Shown in pieces: positions 12,501 to 26,619 of a stretch of 64,000 bases of DNA. The stretch spans positions 21,033,001-21,097,000 of the forward strand of contig JAPYXD010000698.1 in NCBI GenBank assembly GCA_030998225.1, in the 5' to 3' direction. Every line of letters starts with the position of its first letter. The first letter of the stretch is position 1. The notes under the pieces are model-generated. The model made no database searches. It saw only the letters and a list, made by a program, of their open reading frames with translations, and was not told the origin of the DNA. Made by a program: the position numbers and the translations under genes. The stretch comes from Diplolepis rosae (Eukaryota > Arthropoda > Insecta > Hymenoptera > Diplolepididae).

Positions 12501-15500
12501 GATTACTTCAGTGAAAAGTAACTGATTTAACAGTGGAAAATATTGTTTTCACTAATTAAACAGTGAAAATTAACTGATTTAACAGTGAAAAATATTGTTT
12601 CCACTGATGGTTCAGTGAAAAAGCAAATCACTGATTCAATTAATGAAAATTTGACTGATTCAGATTTAGAGAGTATCGACGTACCCTAAAATACATAATT
12701 ATAATAAAAATAAAAAAGGAAGAAAATATAGTATAACAAATTATTCATCGCCTGGATAAAATGATTAGAAGTTTCGTTTCTAAAGTAGTTTACTGATTGG
12801 AAATTAGTTCTAAAGCCTTTTGATTAAACCAAGACAACAGCTGGTGTCACTTGAACTCACTTCTCCGTGGAAACCTGTTACTGAGTCTACAGATCCGTTT
12901 TTCTCCTGGTGAGCAGTATCGAGAGGAATCTTATTGTCCAGCCACGATACGTCACTCTATGTGGTCCATGGGATATCATGGGCAAGTTGATGTGAAATGC
13001 AATCACGCAACACATGAGGATCAAATCAAATTTGTGCTGTGAGGGGCTCGAACGATATAACAGCGATAGTTCCAAACGAATTAAGTCGTCCACAGGGTAG
13101 ATCGATTTACATCTGCTCGAATAAACGTGAATAGTTGCATCGAATTCATGATCAATTACATTTCGACAATTGAACCTACCAAAGGGAACCTTGTTTCTTG
13201 TACAAGTTTTATTAAGCTTCCAATTTATAAGGAAATGTTTAGCAAACTTGGATATTTGTTTGTAATATAATTCAATGGTGATCATTTACTCATTTTTATA
13301 ATTTCACCCAGAAGAAGGTTTCGCTACTTTTTTAGAAAAATTAATGATTAAGATAAATCAGACGCGGACACCCATCCAAGTATTAACTGCGTATGAACTC
13401 AAATTAAAGAAAGGGTTTCTTCAACTTGAGTTTATTTAATAATTAAAAGAAACAACTTTTACCTTGTATTATTAAATTCATTTTAAATTAATTAAATAAC
13501 TGTTTGATTAATTAAAGTTAAACAACAGATTAATTGAACAAATTACAGTTAAAATTATTTCTCTGAATAGAAACAATCCATTCATTTAATTAAATGTTCT
13601 TCAGTTTGAACATTTTTTTATATTTAATTAAAAAACTGAAATTAAAGATGGAGTTTCTTTAACTTGAATTTATTTAATAATTAAAAGAAACAACTTTTAC
13701 CTTCTATTATTAAATTCATTTTAGATTAAGTAAATAACTGTTTGATTAATTAAAGTAAAACAATCCATTCATTTAATTAAATGTTCTTCAGTTCGAACAT
13801 TTTTTTATATTAAAAAGGGTTTCTTAACGTTCACTTTATTTGATTATTGACAGAAACAAACTTTTACGTTATAATTTTTAATTTATTTCATATTAATTAA
13901 AAAAATTATTTAAATGAATGTTAAAGTAGTTAAATTAACTAAATAGATAAATTAAATAAATCATAATAAAAAAAAATTTCTTTGAATAGAAAAAATCTAC
14001 ACATTATATTAAATATTCTTCAGTTTGAAAATTTTTCTATTTTTAATTTAAAGACTGATATTAAAGAAATGGTTTCTTTAACTTGAGTTAATTTGATTAT
14101 TGACAGAAACAAAGTCTTACGTTATATTATTACATTTATTTTAGATTAATCAAACAAATTACAGTAAAAATGATTTCTTAGAATGAATAAAAATACACAG
14201 ATTTTATTAAATGTTTTTCAGATTGAACATTTTTCTATTTTGAATTTAAAAATTCAAATTAAAGAAAGTGTTTCTTAAATTTAAATTTATATAATGATTG
14301 ACAGAAAAAACTCTCACGTTATCTTATTAAATTTATTTTCGATTAATTAAGAATATAAATTAAATTAGTGTGAAATTAAATAAATAGATTAATTGAACAA
14401 ATTAAAGTAAGAAATTAATTCTTGTAATAGAAATAAATCCATTAAGTTTATTAAATGTTCTTCAGTATTAACATTTTTTTACATAAAATTTTAAAACTGA
14501 AATTAAAGGAAGTATTTCTTCTAAGTTTATTTAATGATTGAGAGAAACAAACTTTTACGTTATATTAATAAATTTATTCTAGATAATTTAAATAAATATT
14601 TAATGGTCAATTGAATAAAATAAATTAATTATACAAATCGCAGAAAAAATTAATTCTTCAAACGGAAAAAATCTATTAATTTTATCAAATGTTCTTCAGT
14701 TTAAACTCAATTTTCTTCTTTGAATCAGAAAAATTCTAAATAAAAAAGGTTTTTTTTTAAATGACTTCATTTGATTATTGACAAAAGCAAACTATCACGT
14801 TATATCATTACATTTATTTTAGATTAATCAAATAAATGTTTAATCAATAAAATAAAATAAATAGATTAATTATACAAATCGCAGAAAAAATTAATTCTTC
14901 AATTTAAAAAAATCCATTAATTTTATTAAATTTTCTTCAGTTTGAACATTATTTTATTTTGAATTTAAAAACTGAAATTAAAAAAAGTTTTTTTTAATTT
15001 GAGTTCATTTGATTATTGACAGAAACAAAATTTTACGTTATATTACTAAAGTTTTTTTATTTAGAGATTATTTTCAGAGGTTTTAAATTTAAATTAAACT
15101 TTTTAAATCAGGGGAAAATTGCTTGATAGTGCTTTTTGAACAGTAATCGTGAAAGACGACTCTTTAAACACTTCTAGCATTAATAACCAACTCAAATTGC
15201 ATTTGTGTGAATGTACCCATACCCGCTTGAATTGAGTACGCCAACTGTCGACACTTGAAAATCAACGGGGTAACTCTTCCATCCCTTTTTATAGTTCTTT
15301 GGTCTCTTTTACATACTTCATTCTCGGTTTGCACCAGCTGATCTAAATATCTAATATCACTTGCTATCTTTGTTATGGTTTTCAAATTATGAGTTCATTG
15401 TTTCTGACACCAAAACTTCCAATTTTAGACACGCTTTTATACCCTATTCAGTTCAAATTTCATTTTCTATACAAACTTATTTTTGTTAAACTATTTTATA

Positions 15501-17526
15501 AAAAATAATAAATAAATAAATTGAATATATGGAGATACTTTGGATGAGTCATTAAAATATTAAAGCTATATTTATTTTTCATAAATAATTATTACTATTA
15601 AGTAATGAAAATAAAATAAAATATAAAACAAATAAAAAATAAAATAAATTTTGATACTAAAGAATAAATCATAAAATTAATCAAGGTAGAAAATCGTTCC
15701 AAAGTTAACAACTAAAATAATAAGATTTTCTTTAAATGAGAAAAAATAACTTGGAAATAATGATTAATGTTATTATTTATGCTTTAAAAGCATATTAAAC
15801 AAAATTTTTAATTTCAAGTTCTTATAATTTTGTATAAAGTAAAAATGTCTCAAATTCGAATAAAGGAATAGTAATAACAAACTTTTATGTAATTTATTCA
15901 TGATACAGAAATTCAATTTAACAATGATAAAGTAAGATTTCAATTAGAAGGGGGAAAAATAAATAAATATTCTATTTACTCAAAAGTAATGTAAATATTA
16001 TGCATAATCTATATTAAGGTGGCTTGAGCGTTTGGTGTCGTATGAAGTGAGGGGCACCGTGGGGGCACGTGTTACATGAATGCTCATTGCTACTTATTTT
16101 TTTAATAATCATATATATTATAGTAAAATCTGAGTAGAAAGAAATTAGAAATAAGAAATCGCGGAAATGTGCCCGGAAAAAAGCAATAGTAAAAAATTAT
16201 TAGTTTCACCTCGAGGCGATTTCTATATTCTGTACCTTTTTCGCAATTTTCTCTTGATTTAAGTCGTTAACCCTTCGTTTTTATAATACTAATAGATTCC
16301 TCGAAATCGAAAGTACTAGTATATATTTGATTTATGGGGACTTGTGATTTTTTCCGGAGTTTCGCCGATTTTGACGAGGAATCCCATAAGACTACGTGTT
16401 AAACTGACATTTTTTCGGTAGCGATTTTTTCGGCAATGACATCGTCAACCACGGTATTTCTTTTTTCCAAATGAATCTAGCATATTTTATTAAGATAATC
16501 TCTAAGTCTCAGAGCAGTCTGTAATTTTTTTCAAAAACGATTAAACCACCTTAAATAAATATTATTTATTATTATTTTAATTATTATTATTCAAAATTGA
16601 AATTCCCTTCATTTTTATAAATAGATCAAAAACATTTTACATAACTTTTTAAATAAGAAAATGATCTGCTAAATTACCCTTAGTTCTTCATCAATTTCAC
16701 TTAAAATTTATTGTAACCCTTCACGGAGAAAAATATAGAACTGACAAACTTTTTTTGCCGTCTTAACAAAATTTTAGTTTTCCTTACAAAAAGAGTTGTC
16801 AAGCAAAAAGCAATAACAAACTCTTTTGTTGATTCAACAAATAGGTTTCTTGGGAAAACTGAAAATTTATTGTGAAAGCAAAAAAGTTTTGTCAGTTGTA
16901 TAACAACAATCTGGTTGGTTAATACAACCATTTTTTTTCTCCATGTTGTGTAAACGTGATTTTAAAGCAATAAAATACAAAAAACTACAAAAATGAAATT
17001 CATACAAGGAATCGAAAAACTTTAAAATGTCTTTTCTCACAAGTAAAACGAGTAAAAATTCCAATGGAATAATTATGCACCCCAAGTAAATTTTCATGTA
17101 AGTGGCGCACTCTTCCTGTAACCCCTAAAACCAAAATCACCAAGAGGGTAAAACAGGGCAAAACAACCCCTAAAGAATACAACTTTTTTCAACCCTTCTA
17201 CTACGCATAAATGCTAATTAAACCACCGATCTAAAACTTTCAATAAATCACCAACAAACAATTTAACAAATTAATTAATAATCCCCAAAGAAATTACTCG
17301 CCCTTTAAAATATTCCCCCCACCAATTATAAATGACATTATCATCAGACGTGATTTTTTTCAGACTATGAATCATCCCTGGGACGATTATAAAATCAAGT
17401 CGCCCTTTAAGTTTCCAACAACATAGAGAAAAAAGAAAAAATACTAAAAACATTCAATAAATGTTTAAAGTACGTTATTCTATACTTACATTTGCAAGGG
17501 CTATTCCGTTTGCGTAACGTCTGCAT
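3569..17526 (-). CDS. Dab: Disabled (Dab) adaptor protein, 8 coding exons
   Basis: Coding exons in transcript order: 17526-17490, 12338-12124, 12026-11883, 10434-10294, 9711-9475, 9376-9128, 9054-5897 and 4433-3569. All join in frame across GT-AG introns to give 1681 residues. The protein starts [19 protein letters not shown] domain spans about residues 14-179 (landmarks [38 protein letters not shown]). Then come paired AP-2/clathrin-type DPF motifs (residues 242-258, [12 protein letters not shown]), a DPLGTGL block (~362), proline-rich PPPLPPKK and PPPRPPYS (~590-612), a long acidic/serine-rich middle and a charged Trp/Arg-rich tail ending [10 protein letters not shown]. Family knowledge: Dab binds NPxY tails and acts in endocytosis, Abl-linked axon guidance and Sevenless signalling. 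Family assignment is secure; extra alternative exons are possible, especially in the 5.2-kb first intron. Confidence 0.93.
4526..5446 (+). mobile_element. Internally deleted mariner-like element
   Basis: It lies in the last intron of Dab. The terminal inverted repeats begin CACAGTGTGATCT and match over about 32 bp with few mismatches. TA dinucleotides flank both ends (4524-4525 and 5447-5448), the standard Tc1/mariner target duplication. At 921 bp it is shorter than the usual ~1.3 kb. The middle of the transposase is missing, so it cannot be autonomous. It is transcribed antisense relative to Dab. Confidence 0.92.
4725..5366 (+). pseudogene. Mariner transposase remnant
   Basis: From the ATG at 4725 about 94 codons encode the N-terminal paired helix-turn-helix region of a mariner transposase (landmarks [17 protein letters not shown]). 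A stop follows at 5004-5006. Downstream the frame is broken and the catalytic centre is largely lost. Recognisable C-terminal pieces appear after about 5090: SPDLSP-type and SPCDYFLFPKL-like sequence near 5160-5200, with frameshifts, and the [14 protein letters not shown] end near 5340-5366. Non-functional. Confidence 0.88.
10435..11882. other. Dab intron 3 with hairpin and hammerhead-like core
   Basis: This intron separates two PTB-encoding exons. It contains a short imperfect palindrome at about 11100-11190 (arms AAATCTAGAAAA / TTTTCTAGATTT) followed directly by a hammerhead-like core at 11196. No exon is apparent in the rest. Confidence 0.5.
11196..11223 (+). ncRNA. Hammerhead-ribozyme-like core, isolated
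   Basis: The sequence reads CTGATGA, then a 17-nt hairpin whose ends pair (GGCT / AGCC), then GAAG. This matches the hammerhead pattern CUGANGA-stem II-GAA. The A following GAA in most natural ribozymes is G here, so activity is doubtful. Stems I and III were not resolved. Such cores are known in Penelope-like retroelements; this may be a scrap of one. Confidence 0.4.
12399..12675. mobile_element. Palindromic MITE, TACTCTCTAAATCTGA family, copy 1
   Basis: The ends TACTCTCTAAATCTGAATCA and TGATTCAGATTTAGAGAGTA are inverted copies of each other. The interior is packed with ACTGATT / AATCAGT words in both orientations. It sits in Dab intron 1, just upstream of the exon at 12338. Two relatives lie at 45546-45720 and 50086-50310. 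No coding capacity. Confidence 0.8.
12760..13290. other. Compositionally normal island in Dab intron 1
   Basis: About 500 bp here are much less AT-rich than the flanking intron and lack tandem repeats. Open frames occur on both strands, but neither resembles a known protein nor has a clear splice context. Possible explanations are an alternative 5' exon, an enhancer or an old insertion. Role not determined. Confidence 0.3.
13394..15065. repeat. ~240-bp tandem satellite, about 8 units
   Basis: Units begin with ATTAAAGAAAGGGTTTCTT-like sequence near 13406, 13643, 13813, 14061, 14259, 14502, 14738 and 14977. Spacing is mostly 236-248 bp, with two shortened units (~170 and ~198). Each carries GAAACAAACTTTTACGTTAT and TTCTTCAGTTTGAACATTTT. 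Copies are diverged, so the array is old. It lies wholly in the first intron of Dab. Confidence 0.85.
15120..16000. other. Dab intron 1, no clear feature
   Basis: A 73-codon open frame on the minus strand (15164-15385) has more balanced composition than its surroundings, but no recognisable domain and no convincing splice pair. The rest is simple AT-rich sequence. Confidence 0.3.
16013..16556. mobile_element. Possible short-TIR element in Dab intron 1
   Basis: TTAAGGTGGCTT near 16014 and AAACCACCTTAA near 16545 form short inverted ends around about 540 bp whose composition differs from the flanks. No coding frame. Tentative. Confidence 0.35.
16722..16946. mobile_element. Short palindromic MITE in Dab intron 1
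   Basis: Left end ACGGAGAAAAA with AACTGACAAACTTTTTTTGC; right end GCAAAAAAGTTTTGTCAGTT with TTTTTTCTCCATG. The arms are imperfect inverted copies. About 220 bp, non-coding. Confidence 0.6.
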
Positions 17527-17970
17527 CGGGAATCGCGCTTTTAGGCGCGTAATGGATAAGTTCTCCAAATTTACACAACACCCTTTGCAGGGCCTTTAAA
17601 TTTAAATGCGAATACACAAGCACATCATTGAATGCACCCTCGTTAATACGTTAACCCACACAGCGATTAGAAAGGTTTTTAACTCCTAACACATTCTCAC
17701 TTCTTTTTGTATGAAAGGTCGAACCCTCGTTTCGTTCGTGGAGCGTCGCGACGCCGCGCAAGAACTGGAAAACGTATTTCACGAGGTTGGAGAATACGAG
17801 TGATTGGCATGTGTAAATGGCGTTGATTTTCGTGCAAAAATGCAAAGGAAGTGACAGCTGCCTCTACCGGCACAGATCACCCCATGCTAACTTCCCTCAT
17901 TGATCAATAATACACTCTTAGTACGCGGCGGCGGCGTCGCTTCGAGGCAACGTATCGTACGTTTACCTCA
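17500..17970 (-). promoter_or_regulatory. Probable Dab promoter / 5' UTR region
   Basis: This is the most CpG-rich stretch near the Dab start (GCGGCGGCGGCGTCGC near 17926; GCGTCGCGACGCCGCGC near 17743). It lies directly upstream of the ATG at 17526-17524. Inferred from position and composition only; no TATA box or start site was identified. Confidence 0.5.
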
Positions 17971-18199
17971 ATGAATATAAAGTCAAAACTTCCTTCGTGC
18001 TCAATTCAATTCGATTTTATGACATTTTTGCATTCCTCTTGAGTGAGGATACTCGCAAAATTGATTATGATGGGTGTTGTTAGGGGCTTTTGGAAAACGT
18101 GAGGTGATGGGGTGAATGTGATGTCTGAAAGAAGATTTTTGCGCTCGTAGAAAGAGAATTGGACTTGAGTAAACTTTTCTTTTGGGCATGTGCGAATAT

Positions 18200-19435
18200 A
18201 AATTAATTTGAAAATATTTTGGTTCATTCACTATCAAAATCTGAATTAGTAGATAAATACTAATTTAATTAGTGTGAAATCGTTCACCAACTGCTTCAGT
18301 GGGCATTTTTACTGATAATTAGTAGAACCATACGCGGGAAAATATTTTGGCTAATGGGACGAAGTCGTTTTATGAATAGTATTTGGTTGATTTCAAGAAA
18401 TATTTTGATTCATTCTCTATTAAAATTTGAATCAGTCCATAAATAATAATTTAATTAGTGTGCAATTGTTCACCAACTGTTTAAATGAGCATTTTTACTA
18501 ATGATTAGTAGACTCAGATGTGGAAAATATTTTAGTTAGTGGGACAATTGTTTTGTTGGCAGCATTTGGTTGATTTAAAAAAAAAAGTGGTTCATCTGCT
18601 TTCAAAATCTGAATTTGTAGAAAAATACTAATTTAAATAGTGTAAAATCGATCACTAATTGCTTAATATGGCACTTTTACAGATAAATTATTAGACTCAG
18701 ATGCGGGAAAATATTTAGTTTAGATCAGAGTCGTTTTGTAAACAGAATTTGGTTGATTTAAAAAAATATTCTGTTTCATTCACTTTCTAAATCTGAATAA
18801 GTAGAAAAATACTAATTTAAATAGTGTAAAATCGTTCACCAACTGCTTGAGTGGGCATTTTTACTAATGATTAGTAGACTCAGATGCGGAAAATATTTTA
18901 GTTAATGGGACAATTGTTTTGTTGGCAGCATTTGGTTGATTTCAAAAAATATTTTGGTTCATTCACTTTCTAAATCTGAATTGGGTAGCAAAATACTAAT
19001 TAAAATAGTGTTAAATCGTTCACCAAAATATTCAAAGCGTATTTTTACTGGTAATTATTAGCCTCAGATATGGAAAAAGATTTTAGTAGGACAGAATCGA
19101 TTTGTTGACAGCATTTGGTTGATTTCAAAAATATTTTGATTCATTCACTTCGAAAAACTGAATTAGTAAAAAAATACTAATTTAAATAATGTAAAACCAA
19201 TCACCAACTGCTTCAGTGGACATTTTCACTGATAATAAGTGGACTCAGACGCGAAAAAATAGTTTAGTTTGTGGGACAGAGTCATTTTGTTGATAGCATT
19301 TGGTTGATTTCAAAAAATATTTTGGTTCATTCACTTGCAAAATCTGAATCAGTAGAAAAATACTAGATTAAATAGTGGAAAATCATTCACTAACTGTCTC
19401 AATGGGCATTTTTACTGATAATTAATATTAAAATT
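18200..19435. repeat. ~185-bp tandem satellite, about 7 units
   Basis: GGTTGATTT recurs near 18387, 18565, 18755, 18934, 19117 and 19301, giving a period of about 178-190 bp. Each unit also contains AAAATACTAATTTAAATAGTG, CACCAACTGCTT and TTTTTACTGATAATTAGTAG (each with variation). It fills the space between the divergent Dab and SMN genes and is unrelated to the satellite in Dab intron 1. Confidence 0.88.
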
Positions 19436-19852
19436 AAAGAAAGTTTAATTTTTTTAATAATCTAAAAAATTTTAATCTAAAATAATAAATCTTAAATGAA
19501 TAATAAATATTGGAAATAATTAAATCTTTTGATATTGTTCAGAAGAAAAAATAGAATATGTAAAAATAATTTTTAAAATTAAAACAATCTAAACTAAACA
19601 TGTATGTAATTAATTTGTAATACATTGATTTTTTCTATCAAAGATCGAAAAATGATCAAATAAACCAAAATTAATAACTACTTTTTGATTATTGTTTATT
19701 TTGTGGAAAAATACCTTTCATGTCTGCAGAATTATTAATTTTAACACATGATTTTAAAAGAAATATTTAATGTTAATCTAATATTATTTTCTTATCCATT
19801 GTAAATTGTAAATACCATTTCATACATATCTATCGAAAAACAATTCGATATA

Positions 19853-19885
19853 TATCGATATAATACTCGATTTGATATATCGATA
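19853..19885. promoter_or_regulatory. Two DRE-type TATCGATA sites upstream of SMN
   Basis: The octamer TATCGATA occurs at 19853-19860 and 19878-19885, within a short repeat of GATTTGATATATCG-type sequence. In Drosophila this octamer is the DREF/BEAF-32 site typical of housekeeping promoters. It lies about 190-225 bp upstream of the SMN start codon. Function here is inferred. Confidence 0.5.
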
Positions 19886-20076
19886 TAATATTCGATTTGA
19901 TATATCGTTGAAACCATGTTGACGCCATATTTGTTATTGTTTATCACTGTCGTTAACGGTATAATGCAACAAATTGTTTAACTTGCATTGTTGCACATGA
20001 AGTTTTTATGTTTCAAGCGGATTATATGTTTATTATAACATAAAATAATCATTTCCAACATAAATTACAATAAGTA

Positions 20077-21769
20077 ATGGACGAGAAAGATAACGCCTTA
20101 TTTATAAGACAAAACAACACAGTATGTAAATACTTGTCAGATTTTTTTTATAGCTTATATCATTTAAAGATAAATTAATATTCAATTTATTGTAATAGAC
20201 TAGGGCCTTTTTCCTTTCACTTATTCATTTTCAAGGCTTGATTTATTCTTATATCAATGCTATCAGAGAACATTCTTATTCGCACGTGTGAAAAACTAAC
20301 CTAAAATGTACAGTGCAATAAGATTTTTTATACAATTTAAAAAACAATTTCATTATGACGAGAAGTAAAATAGTTAAATATAAATTAATTACTCAAAAGA
20401 GCAATAGATTTATACTTGAAGAAAAAAATAGAAACCGATACAATTCATAAATGTGTAGTTTTAGTTTTTAAGGTTAGACAACATTATACAATAATGCAGA
20501 ATAAAAAAGATCATTATTCATAATCAGGCAATCAGGTTTAATTTCTTGAATTTATAATGAGATTTTTTATCAAAATTTGATTAGCTTTGATTTGATAATT
20601 TAATTGAATAAATGAACAAAAAAACCATTCTACATACATTTTCAGACCATGAACGACGCAGAAGAGGAGGATGTCTGGGACGATTCTGTCTTAATAAAAG
20701 CTTACGATAAAGCTATTAATCTGGCCAAAGAGGAAGTTACAAAGCGTCTTGAAATGCAGGAAAGCCATCAAGAGAAACACAATAAGCCATCAACTTCAAA
20801 AGAACATCGGAAACCCCGCAAAACACAAAGGGTCTAAATTCTCTTTCTAATTGATTTAAGATCCCAATTACTCAATTTAGAACGATTCTAAAATAATAAC
20901 TTGAATCCGTTTATTTTATATTTTACAGAAATGGTGTATTGGTTCTCCATGTAGAGCTGTTTATTCTGAGGATGAAGAGCTTTATGAAGCTATTATTACA
21001 AAAATATTTGATAATACTGGAACTTGTATTGTTAAATTTATAGGTAATCATCATAATTCCAATACTTGTTTTAATTTACTTGGCTAAAACGCTTAAAATT
21101 TTCTTTACATCAAAATATTTTTTAAACCTATATTGCTTTTTTCTTTAGGTTACGGAAACACAGAAAAGGTGGAGCTAAATTCACTCTTAGAATCTGAAGG
21201 GCTTCAAAGCCAAATCGCACAATCGAAAGCTGCTGCACTGCAAGAAAAAGAAGAAGCTGAGGATAGTTCGAGTCCCTCTCAAGCTTCCAAGCGTTTTTCA
21301 GGCTCTACAAAAATAGATGCGACTTGTGGGGAAAAAATGGACTATGATTTTACTGAAACTAAAGCGTCCAAAAACTTGTTTGGTCCAGGACCAACGACTT
21401 TTTCTTTTGACCCCACAATGGAAGATGTGATGCCTCCTGCCCCTCCATTGCCACCTCATCTCATGAGCAGGTTAGTGAAATCACCTACATAAAAATATAC
21501 GTATATAAATATAATATACTGAAGTTAGATTTAAAAATCTGGTTTTCTGAATTTGTTAATTTTAATTTTAGACTGCCTGAAAATGATGCTGACGCCCTTT
21601 CCAGCATGTTAATGTCCTGGTATATTAGTGGATTCCATACTGGTAATCAAAGTAAAACCTACTACTTTTAATTCTTTACAATTTGTATTAAAATAATTTA
21701 TATAATTTTTTAGGTTATTATCATGGCATGAAACAAGCCAGGAATTCCCAAGACAAACGAAAAAAATAA
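20077..21769 (+). CDS. Smn: Survival motor neuron protein (SMN), 6 exons
   Basis: Exons: 20077-20121, 20646-20831, 20929-21043, 21149-21470, 21572-21642 and 21714-21769, giving 264 residues. SMN oligomers with Gemins load Sm rings onto snRNAs. Visible in order: an N-terminal Gemin2-binding region (WDDSVLIKAYDKA, ~residues 25-40), a basic Lys/Arg segment, a Tudor domain (~78-125, starting KWCIGSPCRAVYSEDEE) that in the family binds dimethyl-arginine, a Pro-rich patch (PPAPPLPPH), and the C-terminal YG box (YISGFHTGYYHG) used for self-association. The start at 20077 (MDEKDNALFIRQ) was chosen because it restores the conserved acidic N-terminus and splices in frame. The donor of exon 2 (AGG|GTCTAA) is weak. 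Length lies between Drosophila and human SMN. Confidence 0.95.
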
Positions 21770-21820
21770 TTATTTTACTACTTAGCTCTGTAAAAAGTAC
21801 AAAAAATCTGCTAGTTGCAA

Positions 21821-21833
21821 AATAAATTTTATT
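21821..21833. terminator. Back-to-back polyadenylation signals of SMN and KATNAL2
   Basis: AATAAA at 21821-21826 on the plus strand lies 52 bp past the SMN stop. AATAAA on the minus strand (21833-21828) lies about 55 bp past the KATNAL2 stop. Since cleavage normally falls 10-30 nt beyond the signal, the two 3' ends should overlap. Confidence 0.65.
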
Positions 21834-21887
21834 TCTAGTAAAAAATTCAATTTTAGAAAATATCAAAGATCATTTTGATGTTAGCGA

Positions 21888-24983
<3,096 letters not shown>

Positions 24984-25435
24984 TTTGTTAATTATCAACG
25001 AACTGTCTATCATTATAGTAATTACTTTATGACTTTTTATATAAAAATTCAGCTATAAAATGGATGACTGAATTCTTCTTTACAGAATTTACACTAACGA
25101 CTGCCTTAGAATTAGTCTGTATTCGAAACTGCAAGATATACTCATTTAAATAAAATCAAACGTCACTAGCGTGGTTGCTATGGAAGTGACGCATCTTTCT
25201 TAAGTATTTCTGTATACTGCATTGAATAAAGGCAAACAAGTGAACCTTTTTGATTTAAGATCAGTTTTATATTGCTAATAATTATAATATTCGTAAATAG
25301 GGTCAAAATCAAAATTCAAAATCATTTTTAGTTTTTTTTTGTTATTAATGGTTTTCATGAATATAAAATGAATTTTCGTTATAGATATTTGAAATTATGA
25401 AATTTTTTAGTGATTGGGAACATTTTCATAGCTTC

Positions 25436-25826
25436 TCTTACTTTCTGGAATATTCCAACTTTGGCATGTTATTGGCATCTTGTTGGCATTTTTTTGGTAT
25501 TCTTTTTCTAAGTGATAATTACGTCGGAATTATCACTTTTCATTGATTTTTTTCAATAAAAACTCAAAAATTTATTATTATTGATTATTATTGAATAGTT
25601 ATTTTTACAAGTGCGCATATGATCGCATTATTTTTAAATTTAAACATTATAATGCAAAATCATACTTACACCATAACACCAAAATAATCAATTTTTAAGT
25701 TTTTATAGAAAAAAATTAACGAAAAGCGATAATTCCGACGTAATTATCACTTGGAAAAAGCATACCAAAAAGATGCTAACAAGATGCCAATAACATGCCA
25801 AAGTTGGCATATTCCAAAAAGTAAAG
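25436..25826. mobile_element. Palindromic MITE with GTGATAATTACGTCGG arms
   Basis: The left arm (CTTTCTGGAATATTCCAACT through GTGATAATTACGTCGGAAT) is matched in inverse by the right arm, which ends GCCAAAGTTGGCATATTCC. The arms are ~130 bp each with a ~130-bp AT-rich centre. Non-coding. Confidence 0.8.
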
Positions 25827-26619
25827 GTTGGAATGAAAAATCTGCTCAGTTATTTTCAAGACAATTTGTAATTGAATGTAATTAATTAATAATCATTTTT
25901 ACAAGTTTTTAAATGTTACAAAAAATATTGAACGCAGAAAAGAATATTTCTTATCACTATAGAAGGAATAAATATTATTTATTTTTCAACTTTAATTTCT
26001 TGGTTTCTCGTAGGAATAGAAATTCAAATTAAAAAGCTTTCAATTTTTTTTAAATTTTTGAAAAAAATTGAATTAAAAAAGCCTTGTTATCAATATTCAG
26101 AAATACAATTGTTAAATCGTATTTTATACACAAATTTTCTAAAATTTTGAATGATTATAGAGCAATTCAAAATATCAGGAATCATTCAACAATTTATTTT
26201 CATGCTTACTTTGACATTATGAAATATTTTACTTTTCAAATTTTCTACTTTTCTTCCAATCTTATAAATTATCATTTATAATTTCCTAATTTTCCAAAGA
26301 CAAACTTCCACGATTGTCTAGCAAGTTAAGGTAATTTGCAAATTTGAACTTTGAAATATCAACTTTCTAAAAATGTTTTTAGACAAATTAATTTCCATTT
26401 CATAATTTTACCAATTGACACAATTAATAATTATTTATTAATATCTAAAGATATCAAGAGTAGAAACATTATTGACATAAAAGTTTAAAAATTAGCAATA
26501 TGGGATTTTTTTAAATTGAAAATGAGATTGTTCTTAAATCAAATACTAAAAAAGTGAACAATTTCAAATGGTATTTTTTTCTTGAAATCCACATTCTTAA
26601 TAAGGTATTTATGTACATA

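Noticed and set aside
12887..13285. 132-codon minus-strand frame in Dab intron 1
   Set aside because: No domain, no matching splice phase with Dab exons, and an equally open frame on the other strand. Kept only as a compositional island.
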